A DNA stretch of 54,498 bases from Enterobacteriaceae bacterium (lineage in GTDB: Bacteria > Pseudomonadota > Gammaproteobacteria > Enterobacterales > Enterobacteriaceae): NCBI GenBank assembly GCA_031261005.1, contig JAISKF010000046.1:1-54498 (forward strand), written 5' to 3'. The translations under genes were made by a program, and so were the position numbers. This document shows positions 28,381 through 39,266 of this stretch, one piece after another (within the stretch, counting starts at the first letter, position 1; each line of letters begins with the position of its first letter). Below the pieces are notes generated by a model. The model worked only from the letters and a program-made list of their open reading frames with translations. It did no database searches and was not told the DNA's origin.

Positions 28381-28543
28381 ATTAATATATTGAAAATAAA
28401 GAATTATTTGTAGGGGCGGCAACCTGCCGCCCGTTGATTTCATTGTGGTTTGGCGGGCGACAGGTTGTCGCCTCTACGCAAAAATCACATAATCATTTGA
28501 AGTTCATCGTAAAAATATAATTTCTTATCCAAAGTTCAGGTTA
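28381..28543 (+). repeat. Family-1 element, copy G, tandem to copy F
   Basis: Repeats copy F almost base for base from the first hairpin to the right terminus (TTATCCAAAGTTCAGGTTA), preceded by a short left arm (TGAAAATAAAGAATTATTTG). The shared spacer and shared second-hairpin variant point to local duplication. It sits before the stop of the convergent gltP. Confidence 0.88.
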
Positions 28544-28557
28544 TTTATCAATCGTGA

Positions 28558-29859
28558 TTAAACGATGGTTGATTTACCCAACATTTTTTTCTCATAAGCG
28601 CTGGCTTTATCTTTATCGTACTGTTTTTCCCATTTTGCGATAACCAGTACAGCTAGTGCGTTACCCACAACATTCAGGGCGGTACGCGCCATATCCATGA
28701 TACGGTCAACACCAGCGATAAACATCAAACCATCAAGCGGGATACCCACGCTGCCTAATGTTGCCAGCAATACCACAAACGATACACCCGGAACACCGGC
28801 GATACCTTTTGATGTCACCATCAGCGTCACAACCAGCGTGATTTCTTGCATCAGCGAAAGATCAATGCCATATAACTGAGCGATAAAGATCGCGGCGATA
28901 CTTTGATACAGCGTTGAGCCATCAAGGTTAAAGGAATAGCCGGTCGGCACAACAAAGCCGGTAATGGCTTTCGGCGCGCCGTAGGCTTCCATTTTCTCAA
29001 TGATTCTTGGCAACACAGTTTCAGAACTGGCGGTTGAATAAGCCAGAATCAATTCATCTTTCAGAATGCGGATCAGCGTGAGGATACGCAGCCCGCAAAT
29101 ACGCGCCACTGTTCCCAATACCACTAAAGCGAAGAACAGGATCGCGGCATAAACCAGCAAGACTAATTTCGCCAGCGGAATCAATGAAGAGAAGCCAAAC
29201 GTTGCTACGGTTACTGAAATCAGCGCAAACACACCAATCGGCGCATAACGCATGATCATATTCGTCACGCGGAACATGGTTTCAGATGTGGATTTGAACA
29301 TGTTCAGTAACGGCGCGCGGCTCTCTTTCGGCAGGGAGGAAAGCCCAAGACCGAATAATACCGAGAAAAAGATAATCGGCAGCATTTCACCGGAAGAAAG
29401 TGCTTTGAAAATATTGGTTGGGATCAGCGACATAATCGTAATAACTAAACTATGCGCGCCGCTCTGCACTTGCTCCGTCGTTTCTTTGTATTGGGATATA
29501 TCCGTTGCATTTAGCTTGGACATATCAATACCATTACCAGGTTCAAAAACATTCGCAGCCACTAAACCGACAACAATCGCTATCGTGGTAATAACTTCAA
29601 AATAAAGAATCGTTTTCAATCCGATACGGCCTAATTTTTTGGCATCACCGATACCCGCAATACCTACAACCAGTGTAGATACCACGATAGGCACAACAAT
29701 CATCTTGATTAGACGGATAAAAATATCACCCGCAGGTTTAAAAAAGTTGGTGACTAACCACTCAGTTGAAGCACCGCCGTGCATCATCGAACCGACGATC
29801 ACCCCAAGAACAAGGGCGATCAAAATTTGCCATGCTAAGCTAACGGTAAAACCTTTCAT
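28558..29859 (-). CDS. gltP: Glutamate/aspartate:proton symporter GltP
   Basis: A 433-residue DAACS-family carrier (E. coli GltP 437 aa) with eight membrane segments, the serine-rich re-entrant loop STASSETVLPRI, the GYSFNLDGSTLYQ motif and the cation/substrate-binding TSKGIAGVPGVSFVVL and DRIMDMARTALNVVGN. It takes up L-glutamate and L-aspartate. ATG at 29859 follows AAGGA. Divergent from acs; in E. coli gltP also lies near acs but with the nrf operon between them. Confidence 0.94.
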   Translation of the reverse strand: MKGFTVSLAWQILIALVLGVIVGSMMHGGASTEWLVTNFFKPAGDIFIRLIKMIVVPIVVSTLVVGIAGIGDAKKLGRIGLKTILYFEVITTIAIVVGLVAANVFEPGNGIDMSKLNATDISQYKETTEQVQSGAHSLVITIMSLIPTNIFKALSSGEMLPIIFFSVLFGLGLSSLPKESRAPLLNMFKSTSETMFRVTNMIMRYAPIGVFALISVTVATFGFSSLIPLAKLVLLVYAAILFFALVVLGTVARICGLRILTLIRILKDELILAYSTASSETVLPRIIEKMEAYGAPKAITGFVVPTGYSFNLDGSTLYQSIAAIFIAQLYGIDLSLMQEITLVVTLMVTSKGIAGVPGVSFVVLLATLGSVGIPLDGLMFIAGVDRIMDMARTALNVVGNALAVLVIAKWEKQYDKDKASAYEKKMLGKSTIV

Positions 29860-30711
29860 ATTTACAAATCCTTCAATATCGTTAAAACGTCTGGTTACAG
29901 GCTCACCTGTAGATAAGTTGTTCTCATTATTTTTATGTACTTTTCAGGAAGTAGAATTTCCCTTTTAGCCTTTTATATTGTTAAATTTCCTTTATCGTGT
30001 TGTTGAAAATTCGCGTAAAACGTTACAGTCTTCCTTTTTAGCATATTATTCAGAAAAATCACATTTTCTTTAATTAGATGGCGTAATTCAGATGAATTAA
30101 CTGGATAAAACCGCGAAATCCAGCGATCTATATTGAAAATTCAGGAAATAACAATAAACCTCTATAGTTATTTTCATGAAGTGTGTTAATGAAGTGAAAA
30201 TAGCGAATAATCAATTTAATTTGTTGATTTATAATCATAAATATAAGAAGCGAATTAATAAGATCGAATAATCATCTACTTATATAACCAAAATAAAGTT
30301 ATTAATAAGTTGCAATATTGATAATTTCAGTTCTTTTTATTAAAAAAATGGCTAAAACCGCTATAAAAGTCGAATGAAAAACCACACATCTCCGTAACTA
30401 AACCTCATAGATGAATAATTTATATACAGCTCACTATTTGCTTAATCACAGGGCTAACGGCATTGATCCCATGAATCAATCCAATTCGTCTTAACAGGGA
30501 AAAGTCCTGATGAGCAGCAGAAAAATTAGAATAAATAACTGAAATTACATTAAAAACATTTTATTTATTTAATTTATTAAGTGTTCTCCTGATTAAATAT
30601 GATTATCTTCTGAATGAAGCGTGATCCCCCGCGCAAAAAACGAACAAAAAATGTGCGAATTATTTATTTAACAACTACATTACATGTTATTAACAAATAA
30701 AAGGGGACACT
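29860..30711. other. Long divergent regulatory region gltP / acs
   Basis: 852 bp without a credible gene, strongly AT-rich. In E. coli the acs upstream region carries CRP, Fis and IHF sites. I found only weak CRP-like half sites here (for example a TCACA near 30447) and cannot assign promoters. The acs ribosome binding site AAGGGGACACT directly precedes 30712. Confidence 0.5.
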
Positions 30712-32670
30712 ATGAGCATTATCCACAAACACTCCGTTCCGGCTGCAATAGCAGAAAATGCACTGATAACTAAAGAAAAATATGAAGCGATGTATCAACA
30801 ATCGATACAAGATCCTGATGCGTTTTGGGCAGAACAGGGCAAAATCGTTGACTGGATCAAACCCTATAGCAAGATTAAAAACACGTCATTTGCACTGGGT
30901 AACGTCAACATTCGCTGGTTTGAAGACGGAACACTGAATCTGTCAGCGAACTGTCTGGATCGCCATTTAACCGCCAGAGGCGATCAAACGGCGATTATTT
31001 GGGAAAGTGATGATGGTTCAGAAACTCAAACTATCACCTATCGTCAACTTCATCATCGCGTCTGTAAATTCGCTAATGTGCTGCAACAACTCGGCTTAAA
31101 GCAGGGAGATGTCGTGGCGATCTATATGCCGATGGTGATCGAAACAACAATTGCTATGCTGGCTTGTACGCGTATCGGCTTGATTCACTCGGTCATTTTT
31201 GCCGGTTTCTCACCCGAAGCCATTGCCGGACGAATTATTGACTCCAATGCGCGCTTAGTGATCACCGCTGATGAGGGGTTACGCGCGACAAAAATCATTC
31301 CATTGAAGAAAAATATCGATGAGGCGCTGGAACACAACGGCGTTAACAGCGTCGAGCATACCATCGTGTTTAAAAGAACCGGACACCCGATTAACTGGAA
31401 AGCAGGGCTCGATTTATGGTGGCATGAGCTGGAAGCAGACGCATCGGATTACTGCCCGCCAGTTGAGCTTGCCGCAGAAACACCGCTGTTTATTCTTTAC
31501 ACTTCCGGCTCGACTGGTACGCCGAAAGGTGTATTGCACACCACTGGCGGTTATCTGGTTTATGCGGCGATGACGTTCAAATACACCTTTGATTACCACG
31601 ATGGCGAAATTTACTGGTGTACCGCCGATATGGGCTGGGTAACAGGTCATAGCTATGCGTTGTATGGTCCGCTGTGTAACGGCGCGATTTCGCTGCTGTT
31701 TGAGGGGCAATTAACCTATCCTGCACCAAATCGTATGGCGCAGATCATCGATAAATATCAGGTGAATATTCTCTATACCGCACCAACCGCGATCCGCTCG
31801 CTAATGGCGGAGGGCGCGCTGGCGATCGAAGGCACTCGCCGTGACTCATTACGCATTATGGGAACGGTGGGCGAACCGATTAATCCAGAGGCTTGGGAAT
31901 GGTATTACTACACTATCGGCAACGGTAACTGCCCGATTGTCGATACATGGTGGCAAACCGAAACCGGCGGTTTTATGTTAACACCGCTGCCCGGTGCAAC
32001 TGAGCTGAAAGCCGGTTCAACAACGCTGCCATTCTTCGGCGTCAAACCCGCCATTGTGGATAACGATGGCAATCTACTCAGCGGTGCTTGCGAGGGTAAT
32101 TTGGTGATCCTCGACTCTTGGCCGGGGCAAGCACGATCACTGTTTGGTGATCATCAACGTTTTGAAAAAACTTATTTTTCTGCCTTTAAAGGCTACTATT
32201 TCAGCGGTGATGGTGCGCGCCGCGACGAGGACGGTTATTACTGGATAACCGGTCGTGTTGATGATGTACTCAACGTCTCCGGTCATCGTTTAGGCACAGC
32301 GGAAATTGAATCCGCGCTGGTGGCGCACCTGCATATCGCCGAAGCTGCTGTCGTTGGTATCGCGCACTGCATCAAAGGGCAAGCCATTTACGCTTATATC
32401 ACACTCAATCACGGCATCGAGCCAAGTGATGAGCTTTATCGTGATGTGATTAAGTGGGTGCGTAAAGAGATCGGACCGATTGCCACGCCGGATATTCTCC
32501 ACTGGACACAAACCCTGCCCAAAACGCGCTCAGGAAAAATCATGCGCCGCATTCTGCGGAAAATCGCCGATGGAGACATCAGTAATCTGGGCGATATTTC
32601 CACTCTCGCCGATCCCAATGTCGTAGAAATACTACTGCAAGAAAAGGAGCTGATGAACGTTATCCCATAG
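30712..32670 (+). CDS. acs: Acetyl-CoA synthetase Acs
   Basis: A 652-residue AMP-forming ligase that activates acetate to acetyl-CoA; the length equals E. coli Acs. Visible motifs are the P-loop [12 protein letters not shown] (about 262-273), the core WWQTETGG (about 413-420), and the C-terminal A10 motif [11 protein letters not shown], whose lysine is residue 609, the site regulated by acetylation in Salmonella. Residues [17 protein letters not shown] form the hinge. yjcH and actP follow on the same strand, giving a complete acetate scavenging operon. Confidence 0.97.
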   Translation: MSIIHKHSVPAAIAENALITKEKYEAMYQQSIQDPDAFWAEQGKIVDWIKPYSKIKNTSFALGNVNIRWFEDGTLNLSANCLDRHLTARGDQTAIIWESDDGSETQTITYRQLHHRVCKFANVLQQLGLKQGDVVAIYMPMVIETTIAMLACTRIGLIHSVIFAGFSPEAIAGRIIDSNARLVITADEGLRATKIIPLKKNIDEALEHNGVNSVEHTIVFKRTGHPINWKAGLDLWWHELEADASDYCPPVELAAETPLFILYTSGSTGTPKGVLHTTGGYLVYAAMTFKYTFDYHDGEIYWCTADMGWVTGHSYALYGPLCNGAISLLFEGQLTYPAPNRMAQIIDKYQVNILYTAPTAIRSLMAEGALAIEGTRRDSLRIMGTVGEPINPEAWEWYYYTIGNGNCPIVDTWWQTETGGFMLTPLPGATELKAGSTTLPFFGVKPAIVDNDGNLLSGACEGNLVILDSWPGQARSLFGDHQRFEKTYFSAFKGYYFSGDGARRDEDGYYWITGRVDDVLNVSGHRLGTAEIESALVAHLHIAEAAVVGIAHCIKGQAIYAYITLNHGIEPSDELYRDVIKWVRKEIGPIATPDILHWTQTLPKTRSGKIMRRILRKIADGDISNLGDISTLADPNVVEILLQEKELMNVIP

Positions 32671-32724
32671 CTCATGCTGCATTGCGCGGCGATATTCAAT
32701 CGTTATCTCATAGGAGACAAGCTG

Positions 32725-33036
32725 ATGAATGATCATATTTATCAACGAATCGGACATAACAAGCGCTTCAAATATCTGGTTCACAAACGAGATGTTCTCG
32801 CCTGGACGCTTTCGTTTATTACCTTAGCGCTTTATGTCGGTTTTATCTTATTGATCGCCTTTGAACCAGAATGGCTAGGGACGCCCATCGCTGAAGGCTC
32901 AAGTATTACCCGTGGTATTCCTATCGGTATGGGGCTGATTTTTATCTCCTTTTTATTGACCGGAATCTATGTCTATAAAGCAAATCGAGAATTTGATGAG
33001 CTGACTGCCCAAGTGATGAATGAGGTACACCTATGA
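32725..33036 (+). CDS. yjcH: DUF485 inner-membrane protein YjcH
   Basis: A 103-residue protein with two membrane segments (about 23-46 and 62-84) and the DUF485 pattern ([49 protein letters not shown]). It always accompanies ActP-type acetate permeases; its role is unclear. ATG at 32725 follows AGGAG. Its stop overlaps the actP start by 4 bp. Confidence 0.95.
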   Translation: MNDHIYQRIGHNKRFKYLVHKRDVLAWTLSFITLALYVGFILLIAFEPEWLGTPIAEGSSITRGIPIGMGLIFISFLLTGIYVYKANREFDELTAQVMNEVHL

Positions 33037-34706
33037 AAAATCGCTTTTTTCCGGCGTTGTCATTTCTGGCGCTGCCTTTGCTGGCGATCTCTCCGCTAAC
33101 ATTTGCCGCTGAAAGCATTAGCGGTGAAGTCATGCGCCAACCGCTGAATATCGGTGCGATCGTGATGTTTATCCTGTTCGTCGGTTTGACGCTGTACATC
33201 ACTTATTGGGCAGCGAAACGCACTCGCTCTCGTTCCGATTACTACACCGCAGGCGGGAAAATTACCGGTCTGCAAAACGGTTTGGCTATCGGCGGAGATT
33301 TTATGTCCGCAGCCTCTTTTCTCGGTATTTCAGCGCTGGTTTATACCTCCGGTTACGATGGTTTGATCTATTCCATTGGCTTTCTCATCGGCTGGCCAAT
33401 CATTTTATTTCTGATTGCTGAACGGCTACGCAATCTGGGGCGCTATACCTTTGCTGATGTGGCGTCCTATCGCTTTAAACAGAAACCAATCCGCACGCTT
33501 TCTGCCTGCGGCTCACTGGTTGTTGTCGCGCTGTACCTGATCGCACAGATGGTTGGCGCAGGGAAACTCATTCAGTTGTTATTTGGATTGAACTATCTTG
33601 TCGCCGTCGTGCTGGTAGGGATTTTGATGGTGCTGTATGTGCTGTTTGGCGGCATGTTAGCAACAACTTGGGTGCAAATTATCAAAGCTGTTCTGTTGCT
33701 TGCCGGTGCCAGTTTCATGGCATTGATGGTCATGAAAGCCGTCAACTTCAACTTTAACGAGCTATTTGTGCAGGCGATTAAAGTCAGTCCGAAAGGCGCG
33801 GGAATCATGAGTCCCGGCGGATTGGTGGCTGATCCCATATCCGCCCTCTCGCTCGGTCTGGCGCTGATGTTTGGTACAGCCGGTTTGCCGCATATCATTA
33901 TGCGTTTCTTTACTGTCAGTGATGCTAAAGAGGCACGCAAAAGCGTGTTTTATGCGACTGGTTTTATTGGTTATTTCTATATTCTGACGTTTATTATCGG
34001 TTTCGGCGCTATTTTTATGGTCGGCGGAAATCCAAACTTTACTGATGCCAGCGGCGCGATGATTGGCGGAACCAATATGACAGCCGTTCATCTGGCTGAC
34101 GCCGTTGGCGGCAGCTTCTTTTTGGGCTTTATCTCAGCCGTTGCTTTCGCCACGATTCTGGCTGTCGTTGCTGGTTTGACGCTGGCTGGTGCTTCAGCAG
34201 TCTCGCACGATCTGTATGCCAAAGTGATTAAAGAGGGCAAAGCCACTGAACGCGATGAGCTGAAAGTGTCCAAAATCACGACTGTTGTTCTTGGGTTTGT
34301 TGCTATCGGTCTGGGAATTATGTTCGAGAATCAAAATATTGCCTTTATGGTGGGATTAGCGTTTTCCGTTGCCGCAAGCTGTAACTTTCCGATCATTTTA
34401 ATGTCGATGTACTGGCGCAAACTCACCACCAGAGGTGCGATGATCGGCGGTTGGGCGGGTTTACTTAGCGCAGTCGCAATGATGATTCTGGGACCAACGA
34501 TTTGGGTGGATATTCTGCATAATGCTGAGCCAATTTATCCTTATGAATATCCGGCATTATTCTCAATGATCATCGCATTTGTCGGCACTTGGTTCTTCTC
34601 CATCACCGATAGATCCGCCAATGCAGTACAGGAAAGAGCGCTTTTCTATCCGCAATTTATCCGCTCACAAACCGGATTTGGTGTATCAGAAAACATCACC
34701 CACTAA
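33033..34706 (+). CDS. actP: Cation/acetate symporter ActP
   Basis: A 557-residue sodium:solute symporter (SSS) family protein with a signal-like first segment ([20 protein letters not shown]) and about 13 further hydrophobic segments. ActP hallmarks are [47 protein letters not shown] and [15 protein letters not shown]. It takes up acetate and other short carboxylates (and in E. coli tellurite) for Acs. Slightly longer than E. coli ActP (549 aa). Last gene of the operon, followed by a terminator. Confidence 0.96.
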   Translation: MKNRFFPALSFLALPLLAISPLTFAAESISGEVMRQPLNIGAIVMFILFVGLTLYITYWAAKRTRSRSDYYTAGGKITGLQNGLAIGGDFMSAASFLGISALVYTSGYDGLIYSIGFLIGWPIILFLIAERLRNLGRYTFADVASYRFKQKPIRTLSACGSLVVVALYLIAQMVGAGKLIQLLFGLNYLVAVVLVGILMVLYVLFGGMLATTWVQIIKAVLLLAGASFMALMVMKAVNFNFNELFVQAIKVSPKGAGIMSPGGLVADPISALSLGLALMFGTAGLPHIIMRFFTVSDAKEARKSVFYATGFIGYFYILTFIIGFGAIFMVGGNPNFTDASGAMIGGTNMTAVHLADAVGGSFFLGFISAVAFATILAVVAGLTLAGASAVSHDLYAKVIKEGKATERDELKVSKITTVVLGFVAIGLGIMFENQNIAFMVGLAFSVAASCNFPIILMSMYWRKLTTRGAMIGGWAGLLSAVAMMILGPTIWVDILHNAEPIYPYEYPALFSMIIAFVGTWFFSITDRSANAVQERALFYPQFIRSQTGFGVSENITH

Positions 34707-34730
34707 TTTACTTCTCCGATAGTTAATTCT

Positions 34731-34767
34731 ATTAAAGACGCGAAAGCGTCTTTAATTTTATTTTTTG
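34731..34767 (+). terminator. Terminator of acs-yjcH-actP
   Basis: An 11-bp perfect stem (34731-34741 with 34746-34756) closed by a GAAA tetraloop, followed by TTTATTTTTT, 25 bp after the actP stop. Confidence 0.93.
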
Positions 34768-34832
34768 CGATATTTTACATCGGCGAATACAATTGCTATG
34801 CTGCGCCGCCGGTTATTGGCTAAAAAACCTGT

Positions 34833-34990
34833 ATACCCTGAATAATTCAAGTTGCATCAAGGCGGCAAGTGAGCAAGTTCTGATGAGCTTAGTAAGCTAA
34901 GTGATTCGAGTGAGCAAACGTAACCAACTGTTTATTAATAAGAACACGTTATTAATACGAACAAGATGCAGTTTGAAGTATGACGGGTAT
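34833..34990. repeat. Family-2 palindromic element, full copy
   Basis: A 158-bp element with imperfect terminal inverted repeats: ATACCCTGAATAATTCAAG at the left and, at the right, GATGCAGTTTGAAGTATGAC then GGGTAT. The middle has GGCGGCAAGTGAGCAAG and CGAGTGAGCAAACGTAACC. Similar repeats are widespread in Yersinia, Serratia and Photorhabdus intergenic DNA, as I recall. No ORF inside. Confidence 0.8.
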
Positions 34991-35095
34991 AGGCATTATG
35001 GCTAGAGCGCCATAATAGACTATATTCAACATAAGCATATTTTGATGCAGAGTACACCTAAGAGCTTTCAAGATGCAGGCAGGCAAAAACAGCCG

Positions 35096-35126
35096 ATACC
35101 CCTGCAACTTGAAAGATAATGGGTAT
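35096..35126. repeat. Minimal family-2 palindrome upstream of aqpZ
   Basis: ATACCC (35096-35101), then CTGCAACTTGAAAGATAAT, then GGGTAT (35121-35126): the two termini of family 2 with almost no interior. It ends 28 bp before the aqpZ start and so lies in the promoter or leader. Confidence 0.6.
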
Positions 35127-35153
35127 ATTTGTTTGTAAATTAAGGATTACATC

Positions 35154-35849
35154 ATGTCTAAAAAACTATTTGCCGAATTTTTCGGGACTTTTTGGTTAGT
35201 TTTAGGGGGCTGCGGCAGCGCAGTGTTAGCCGCAGGTTTTCCAACATTAGGTATTGGTTTTGCCGGTGTTGCTTTAGCGTTTGGTTTAACTGTCGTCACA
35301 ATGGCTTATGCCGTAGGTCATATCTCCGGCGGGCATTTTAATCCGGCGGTAACCGTGGGCTTATTTGCTGGCGGTCGCTTTCCGGCAAAAGATGTTGTTC
35401 CTTATATCATCGCGCAAGTGGTTGGCGCGATTGCCGCTGCTGCCGTACTTTGGCTGATTGCCAGCGGTAAAGCGGGTTTTGATGCTCAAGCCAGCGGATT
35501 CGCGTCTAATGGTTACGGTGAACACTCTCCGGGCGGTTTCTCTTTACAAGCGGCGATCGTTACCGAGTTAGTGTTAACAGCGTTCTTCCTGATCGTTATT
35601 CATGGTGCAACCGATAAACGCGCTCCGGCAGGTTTTGCACCTTTGGCTATCGGTCTGAGCCTGACACTAATCCACTTAATCAGCATTCCTGTTACCAATA
35701 CTTCAGTAAACCCTGCGCGTAGTACCGGCGTGGCGCTGTTTCAAGGAAGTTGGGCAATAGATCAACTGTGGGTATTCTGGTTAGTACCGTTAATCGGCGG
35801 TATTATCGGCGGGTTAATTTATCGTTGTCTGCTGGAAAGCAAAGATTAA
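35154..35849 (+). CDS. aqpZ: Aquaporin Z
   Basis: A 231-residue water channel with six membrane helices and the two aquaporin NPA loops (HFNPAVTVG near residue 63, VNPARSTG near 184). The arginine after the second NPA and the narrow selectivity pattern match AqpZ of E. coli (231 aa). ATG at 35154 has TAAGGA upstream. It converges on tatC, with a shared terminator between them. Confidence 0.97.
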   Translation: MSKKLFAEFFGTFWLVLGGCGSAVLAAGFPTLGIGFAGVALAFGLTVVTMAYAVGHISGGHFNPAVTVGLFAGGRFPAKDVVPYIIAQVVGAIAAAAVLWLIASGKAGFDAQASGFASNGYGEHSPGGFSLQAAIVTELVLTAFFLIVIHGATDKRAPAGFAPLAIGLSLTLIHLISIPVTNTSVNPARSTGVALFQGSWAIDQLWVFWLVPLIGGIIGGLIYRCLLESKD

Positions 35850-35862
35850 TCGTATCGTGTTT

Positions 35863-35887
35863 AAGGGCGGCAGATTGCCGCCCTTTT
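35863..35887. terminator. Bidirectional terminator aqpZ / tatC
   Basis: Stem AAGGGCGGCA / TGCCGCCCTT with a 3-nt loop (35863-35885), T run on the plus strand and an A-rich flank on the other. The GC stem is the same sequence as the family-1 hairpin core, but the GTAG head and arms are absent, so it may be a relic of that family. Confidence 0.85.
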
Positions 35888-35903
35888 ATTTCTACTTATA
35901 TTT

Positions 35904-36689
35904 CTATTTACTCTCTTCCTGTTCTTCTTCTAACTCTTCTTCTGACACCTCTTCATCGCCCTGATTACGTCCTTTGCCGACGTAAAAACGGGAGAAGAAC
36001 ACACCAATTTCAAACAGAATACACATTGGTATTGCGAGCAAAGTTTGAGAAAAAACATCTGGCGGCGTCAGCAGCATACCAACAACGAATGCGCCGACAA
36101 TGATATACGGGCGTTTTTTCTTTAAATCTTCTGGCGTAGTGACACCGCTCCAACACAGCAAAATAATTGCGACCGGCACTTCAAACGAGACTCCGAAAGC
36201 AAAGAACAGCGCCATGACAAAATCAAGATAATTATTGATGTCGGTGGAGATCAAAATGCCTTCCGGCGCAGTTTTCACAAAAAAGCCAAACGCCAGCGGG
36301 AACACCACAAAATATGCAAACGCCATACCGAGGTAAAACAACGCCGTGCTGGAAAACAGTAACGGCATCATCAGGCGGCGTTCATGTTTATACAGCGCAG
36401 GAGCGATAAACGACCAAACCTGATAGAGAATATACGGCGCGGAAATAAATACCGAGACAATCAGCGTTAACTTGATTGGAGTAAGAAACGGTGATGCGAC
36501 ATCGGTCGCGATCATGCTCGCCCCTTTCGGTAATTCGTCCATTAATGGCGCGGAAACCAGATGATAAATATCATTTGAAAAATAGAGCAGCGCCAGAAAC
36601 ACCACGATGATGCAAACCATCGCGTGTAACAGACGTGAACGTAATTCAATCAAATGGCTGATAAGCGGTTGAGTATCTTCTACTGCCAT
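35904..36689 (-). CDS. tatC: Sec-independent protein translocase TatC
   Basis: A 261-residue inner-membrane protein with six helices that binds twin-arginine signal peptides. Conserved features: [15 protein letters not shown] at the N-terminus, [38 protein letters not shown], and [10 protein letters not shown]. An acidic Glu-rich tail ends the protein. Starts 3 bp after tatB on the same strand. FdoG, encoded at 50887-53940, is a predicted substrate. Confidence 0.97.
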   Translation of the reverse strand: MAVEDTQPLISHLIELRSRLLHAMVCIIVVFLALLYFSNDIYHLVSAPLMDELPKGASMIATDVASPFLTPIKLTLIVSVFISAPYILYQVWSFIAPALYKHERRLMMPLLFSSTALFYLGMAFAYFVVFPLAFGFFVKTAPEGILISTDINNYLDFVMALFFAFGVSFEVPVAIILLCWSGVTTPEDLKKKRPYIIVGAFVVGMLLTPPDVFSQTLLAIPMCILFEIGVFFSRFYVGKGRNQGDEEVSEEELEEEQEESK

Positions 36690-36692
36690 GAA

Positions 36693-37226
36693 TTAATTTT
36701 CGCTATCAGGTTTATGAGAGGAGACAGGTTGCGGAGATTCAACAGGAACGTCAGCAACAGGTTCAGCCGTAACTTCACTTACGGCACTCACCGGCGGAAC
36801 GCTGCTCTTGTTTGCTGCCGCTTCATTCGCAGCTTGTGCCGCAGCCTGTTTTGCCACTTCACTGGCTAACATTGTAGAGTCTGTCACCGCAGAAGAGGGC
36901 TTATCAAGAGACTCAGCAGCACGATTAAGATCGCTTTGAATATTCTGCTTCATTCCCGTAGCCAGCTCGCGTAATTCGTCCATCGAGGCTTTCAGCTCCG
37001 GAGATAAATTTTGCAATCCTGCCTGTTCTGCTTTTTTCAGGCTCTCTTTCAGCTCTTGCAGTTTCAATTCCTGCGTCAGCTCATTTTGCACTGACGAGGC
37101 GAGAGAGCGCATAGCCCGAATCCAGCCTGCGACTGTTTTTACTGCGACCGGTAAACGCTCTGGACCAAGTACGATCAGACCGATTATCAAGACGACGACA
37201 ATTTCACCAAATCCAATATCGAACAC
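36693..37226 (-). CDS. tatB: Sec-independent protein translocase TatB
   Basis: A 177-residue protein: an N-terminal membrane helix with [34 protein letters not shown], the TatB-specific start with Glu8 and GPERLP turn, then an amphipathic helix and a long Ala/Ser/Pro-rich cytoplasmic tail of low conservation. It forms the signal-peptide receptor with TatC. Co-transcribed with tatA (3 bp upstream) and tatC (3 bp downstream). Confidence 0.96.
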   Translation of the reverse strand: MFDIGFGEIVVVLIIGLIVLGPERLPVAVKTVAGWIRAMRSLASSVQNELTQELKLQELKESLKKAEQAGLQNLSPELKASMDELRELATGMKQNIQSDLNRAAESLDKPSSAVTDSTMLASEVAKQAAAQAANEAAANKSSVPPVSAVSEVTAEPVADVPVESPQPVSSHKPDSEN

Positions 37227-37229
37227 GGA

Positions 37230-37508
37230 TTATACCTGCTCTTTATTCTGGCTCTTTTGTTCTTCGGTTTTCACGACAGGTTGTTGTGATTCTGGTATGG
37301 ATTTCACATCAAAATCAGCATCTTTCTGAGCGCTTTCCACTTTATTTTCTGCGCTGGTAGATGTTGGTTCATCTTCGCTCATCGCTTTTTTGAAGCCTTT
37401 CACTGATGCGCCAAGATCAGAACCCAGTGTACGCAGTTTTTTAGTTCCGAATAATAAAACGACAATTGCGACAATGATCAGTAATTGCCAAATACTAATT
37501 CCACCCAT
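37230..37508 (-). CDS. tatA: Sec-independent protein translocase TatA
   Basis: A 92-residue protein starting [20 protein letters not shown], then the [23 protein letters not shown] amphipathic helix typical of the pore-forming TatA and a charged tail. ATG at 37508 chosen by homology; the frame is open to 37601 but the added residues are not part of TatA. First gene of tatABC, after ubiB. Confidence 0.96.
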   Translation of the reverse strand: MGGISIWQLLIIVAIVVLLFGTKKLRTLGSDLGASVKGFKKAMSEDEPTSTSAENKVESAQKDADFDVKSIPESQQPVVKTEEQKSQNKEQV

Positions 37509-37634
37509 GTGATATGCCTCTATTAGCGGGTTAATTATGTGTGATTGCCGCAAGTATACGGCAGTTTCACTTAGCGGTAGTAACAAAAAAATTGATAACA
37601 AAAATATTTAATAAAAACACTGTGATACATGCTA

Positions 37635-39266
37635 TCAGGCTGATTTCACCCAACCAATCAACCAAATCACTGCACCTGCACCAGCCAGACAAATCGGTAA
37701 AATACCAATATGACTGGCGAATAAAATTGTAGCACTGACTAGCAGCGTCGCCCCTACCCCAAAAAGGTAACGCGACTGATGCTGTTTTTTCTGCCGCATC
37801 TGAAACTGGCTGCTGAGTTTATCAATACTGTGCTGTAATTCTTTGTGTTGACGCAAACTGTCATAAAACAATTCCGGTAACTGCGGTAATTTCTCGATCC
37901 AGTATGGGGATTTTTCTTTTATGGTACGCAATAAAGCAGGAATCCCAACCTGCTCGCGCATCCATGATTCAAGGAATGGTTTCGCGGTTGTCCATAGATC
38001 TAATTGCGGATAGAGCTGGCGACCTAATCCTTCGATATATAACAACGTTTTTTGCAGCAGCACCAATTGCGGCTGCACTTCCATATTAAAACGGCGAGCC
38101 GTATTAAACAGATTCAGCAGCACATGACCAAACGAGATCTCCGATAATGGTTTCTCAAAAATCGGCTCACAAACGGTACGAATGGCAAATTCAAAATCTT
38201 CGACATTAGTATCTGCCGGAACCCAACCGGAATCGACGTGCAGCTCAGCAACTTTACGATAATCACGATTGAAGAAAGCGATAAAGTTTCCCGCCAGATA
38301 GCGCTTATCATCTTTGCTTAACGAGCCGACAATACCGCAGTCAATGCCGATATATTGCGGATTTTCCGGCGTAGCATAGCTAACAAAAATATTACCAGGG
38401 TGCATATCGGCGTGGAAAAAACTATCGCGGAAAACCTGAGTGAAGAACACCTGAACACCGCGTTCTGCCAACACTTTCATATTCGTGCCGTTGGCTTTCA
38501 AAGCAGCAAGGTCGGAGACCGGAATACCAAAAATACGCTCGACCACCAGCACATTTTCATGGCAATAATCGGTGAATACTTCCGGCACATACAGCATCGG
38601 GCTGCCATCAAAATTGCGGCGTAACTGAATGGTATTTGCCGCTTCGCGCAGCAAATTTAATTCGTCCAGCAGGGTTTTTTCATATTCCCGCACCACTTCA
38701 CGGGGGCGCAAACGGCGGCCATCAGGCAATAATTTAGGCACCCAACCAGCAAGGCGATACATTAAACGAATATCAGCTTCGATAACGGGTTTGATGTCAG
38801 GACGGATCACTTTCAGCACCACTTCACGCCCATTACTTTTTAATACCGCCGTGTGAACTTGCGCGATTGATGCCGACGCCAGCGCTTGCGGATTAAAATC
38901 ATCAAACCATTGTTCGAGTTTGCCGCCCATTGAGGTTTCAATCTGCTGACGCGCTAATTCGCCGTCAAACGGCGCAACTTGATCTTGCAACAATGCGAGT
39001 TGATCGGCGATCACCGGCGGAAACAAGTCACGGCGCGTGGACATCATCTGCCCAAATTTGATCCACACCGGACCTAAATCCTGCAATGCCAGACGCAAGC
39101 GTTCGCCCAGCGTTTTATCAGGATATTTATTCCGCAGCCAGAACAGCGAACGGCACCATATTCTTAGCGGCAATGTTAAACGCATTTTCGGGATCAGTTC
39201 GTCTAATCCATGTGTAAGAAATACGCGGATAATGACGTACAAACGAAAAAGTTCAGATGGTGTCAT
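37635..39266 (-). CDS. ubiB: Ubiquinone biosynthesis kinase-like protein UbiB
   Basis: A 543-residue ABC1/ADCK atypical kinase (E. coli UbiB 546 aa). The KxGQ motif appears in [14 protein letters not shown] (about residues 71-84), the Ala-rich loop in [16 protein letters not shown]-site lysine in VVLKVIRPD, and the catalytic HADMHPGN and DCG motifs near 285-310. Two C-terminal membrane helices follow. It is needed for aerobic ubiquinone synthesis as an accessory ATPase. Its start overlaps the ubiJ stop by one base. Confidence 0.97.
   Translation of the reverse strand: MTPSELFRLYVIIRVFLTHGLDELIPKMRLTLPLRIWCRSLFWLRNKYPDKTLGERLRLALQDLGPVWIKFGQMMSTRRDLFPPVIADQLALLQDQVAPFDGELARQQIETSMGGKLEQWFDDFNPQALASASIAQVHTAVLKSNGREVVLKVIRPDIKPVIEADIRLMYRLAGWVPKLLPDGRRLRPREVVREYEKTLLDELNLLREAANTIQLRRNFDGSPMLYVPEVFTDYCHENVLVVERIFGIPVSDLAALKANGTNMKVLAERGVQVFFTQVFRDSFFHADMHPGNIFVSYATPENPQYIGIDCGIVGSLSKDDKRYLAGNFIAFFNRDYRKVAELHVDSGWVPADTNVEDFEFAIRTVCEPIFEKPLSEISFGHVLLNLFNTARRFNMEVQPQLVLLQKTLLYIEGLGRQLYPQLDLWTTAKPFLESWMREQVGIPALLRTIKEKSPYWIEKLPQLPELFYDSLRQHKELQHSIDKLSSQFQMRQKKQHQSRYLFGVGATLLVSATILFASHIGILPICLAGAGAVIWLIGWVKSA

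Noticed and set aside
28233-28543. Possible CRISPR-like array from the regularly repeated GC hairpins
   Set aside because: Only two tandem units, each over 140 bp with no variable spacers; the same unit occurs singly elsewhere, so it is a dispersed element.
35863-35887. Counting the aqpZ/tatC hairpin as another family-1 copy
   Set aside because: Only the GC stem is shared; GTAG head, spacer and arms are missing, so it is listed as a terminator with possible origin from the family.
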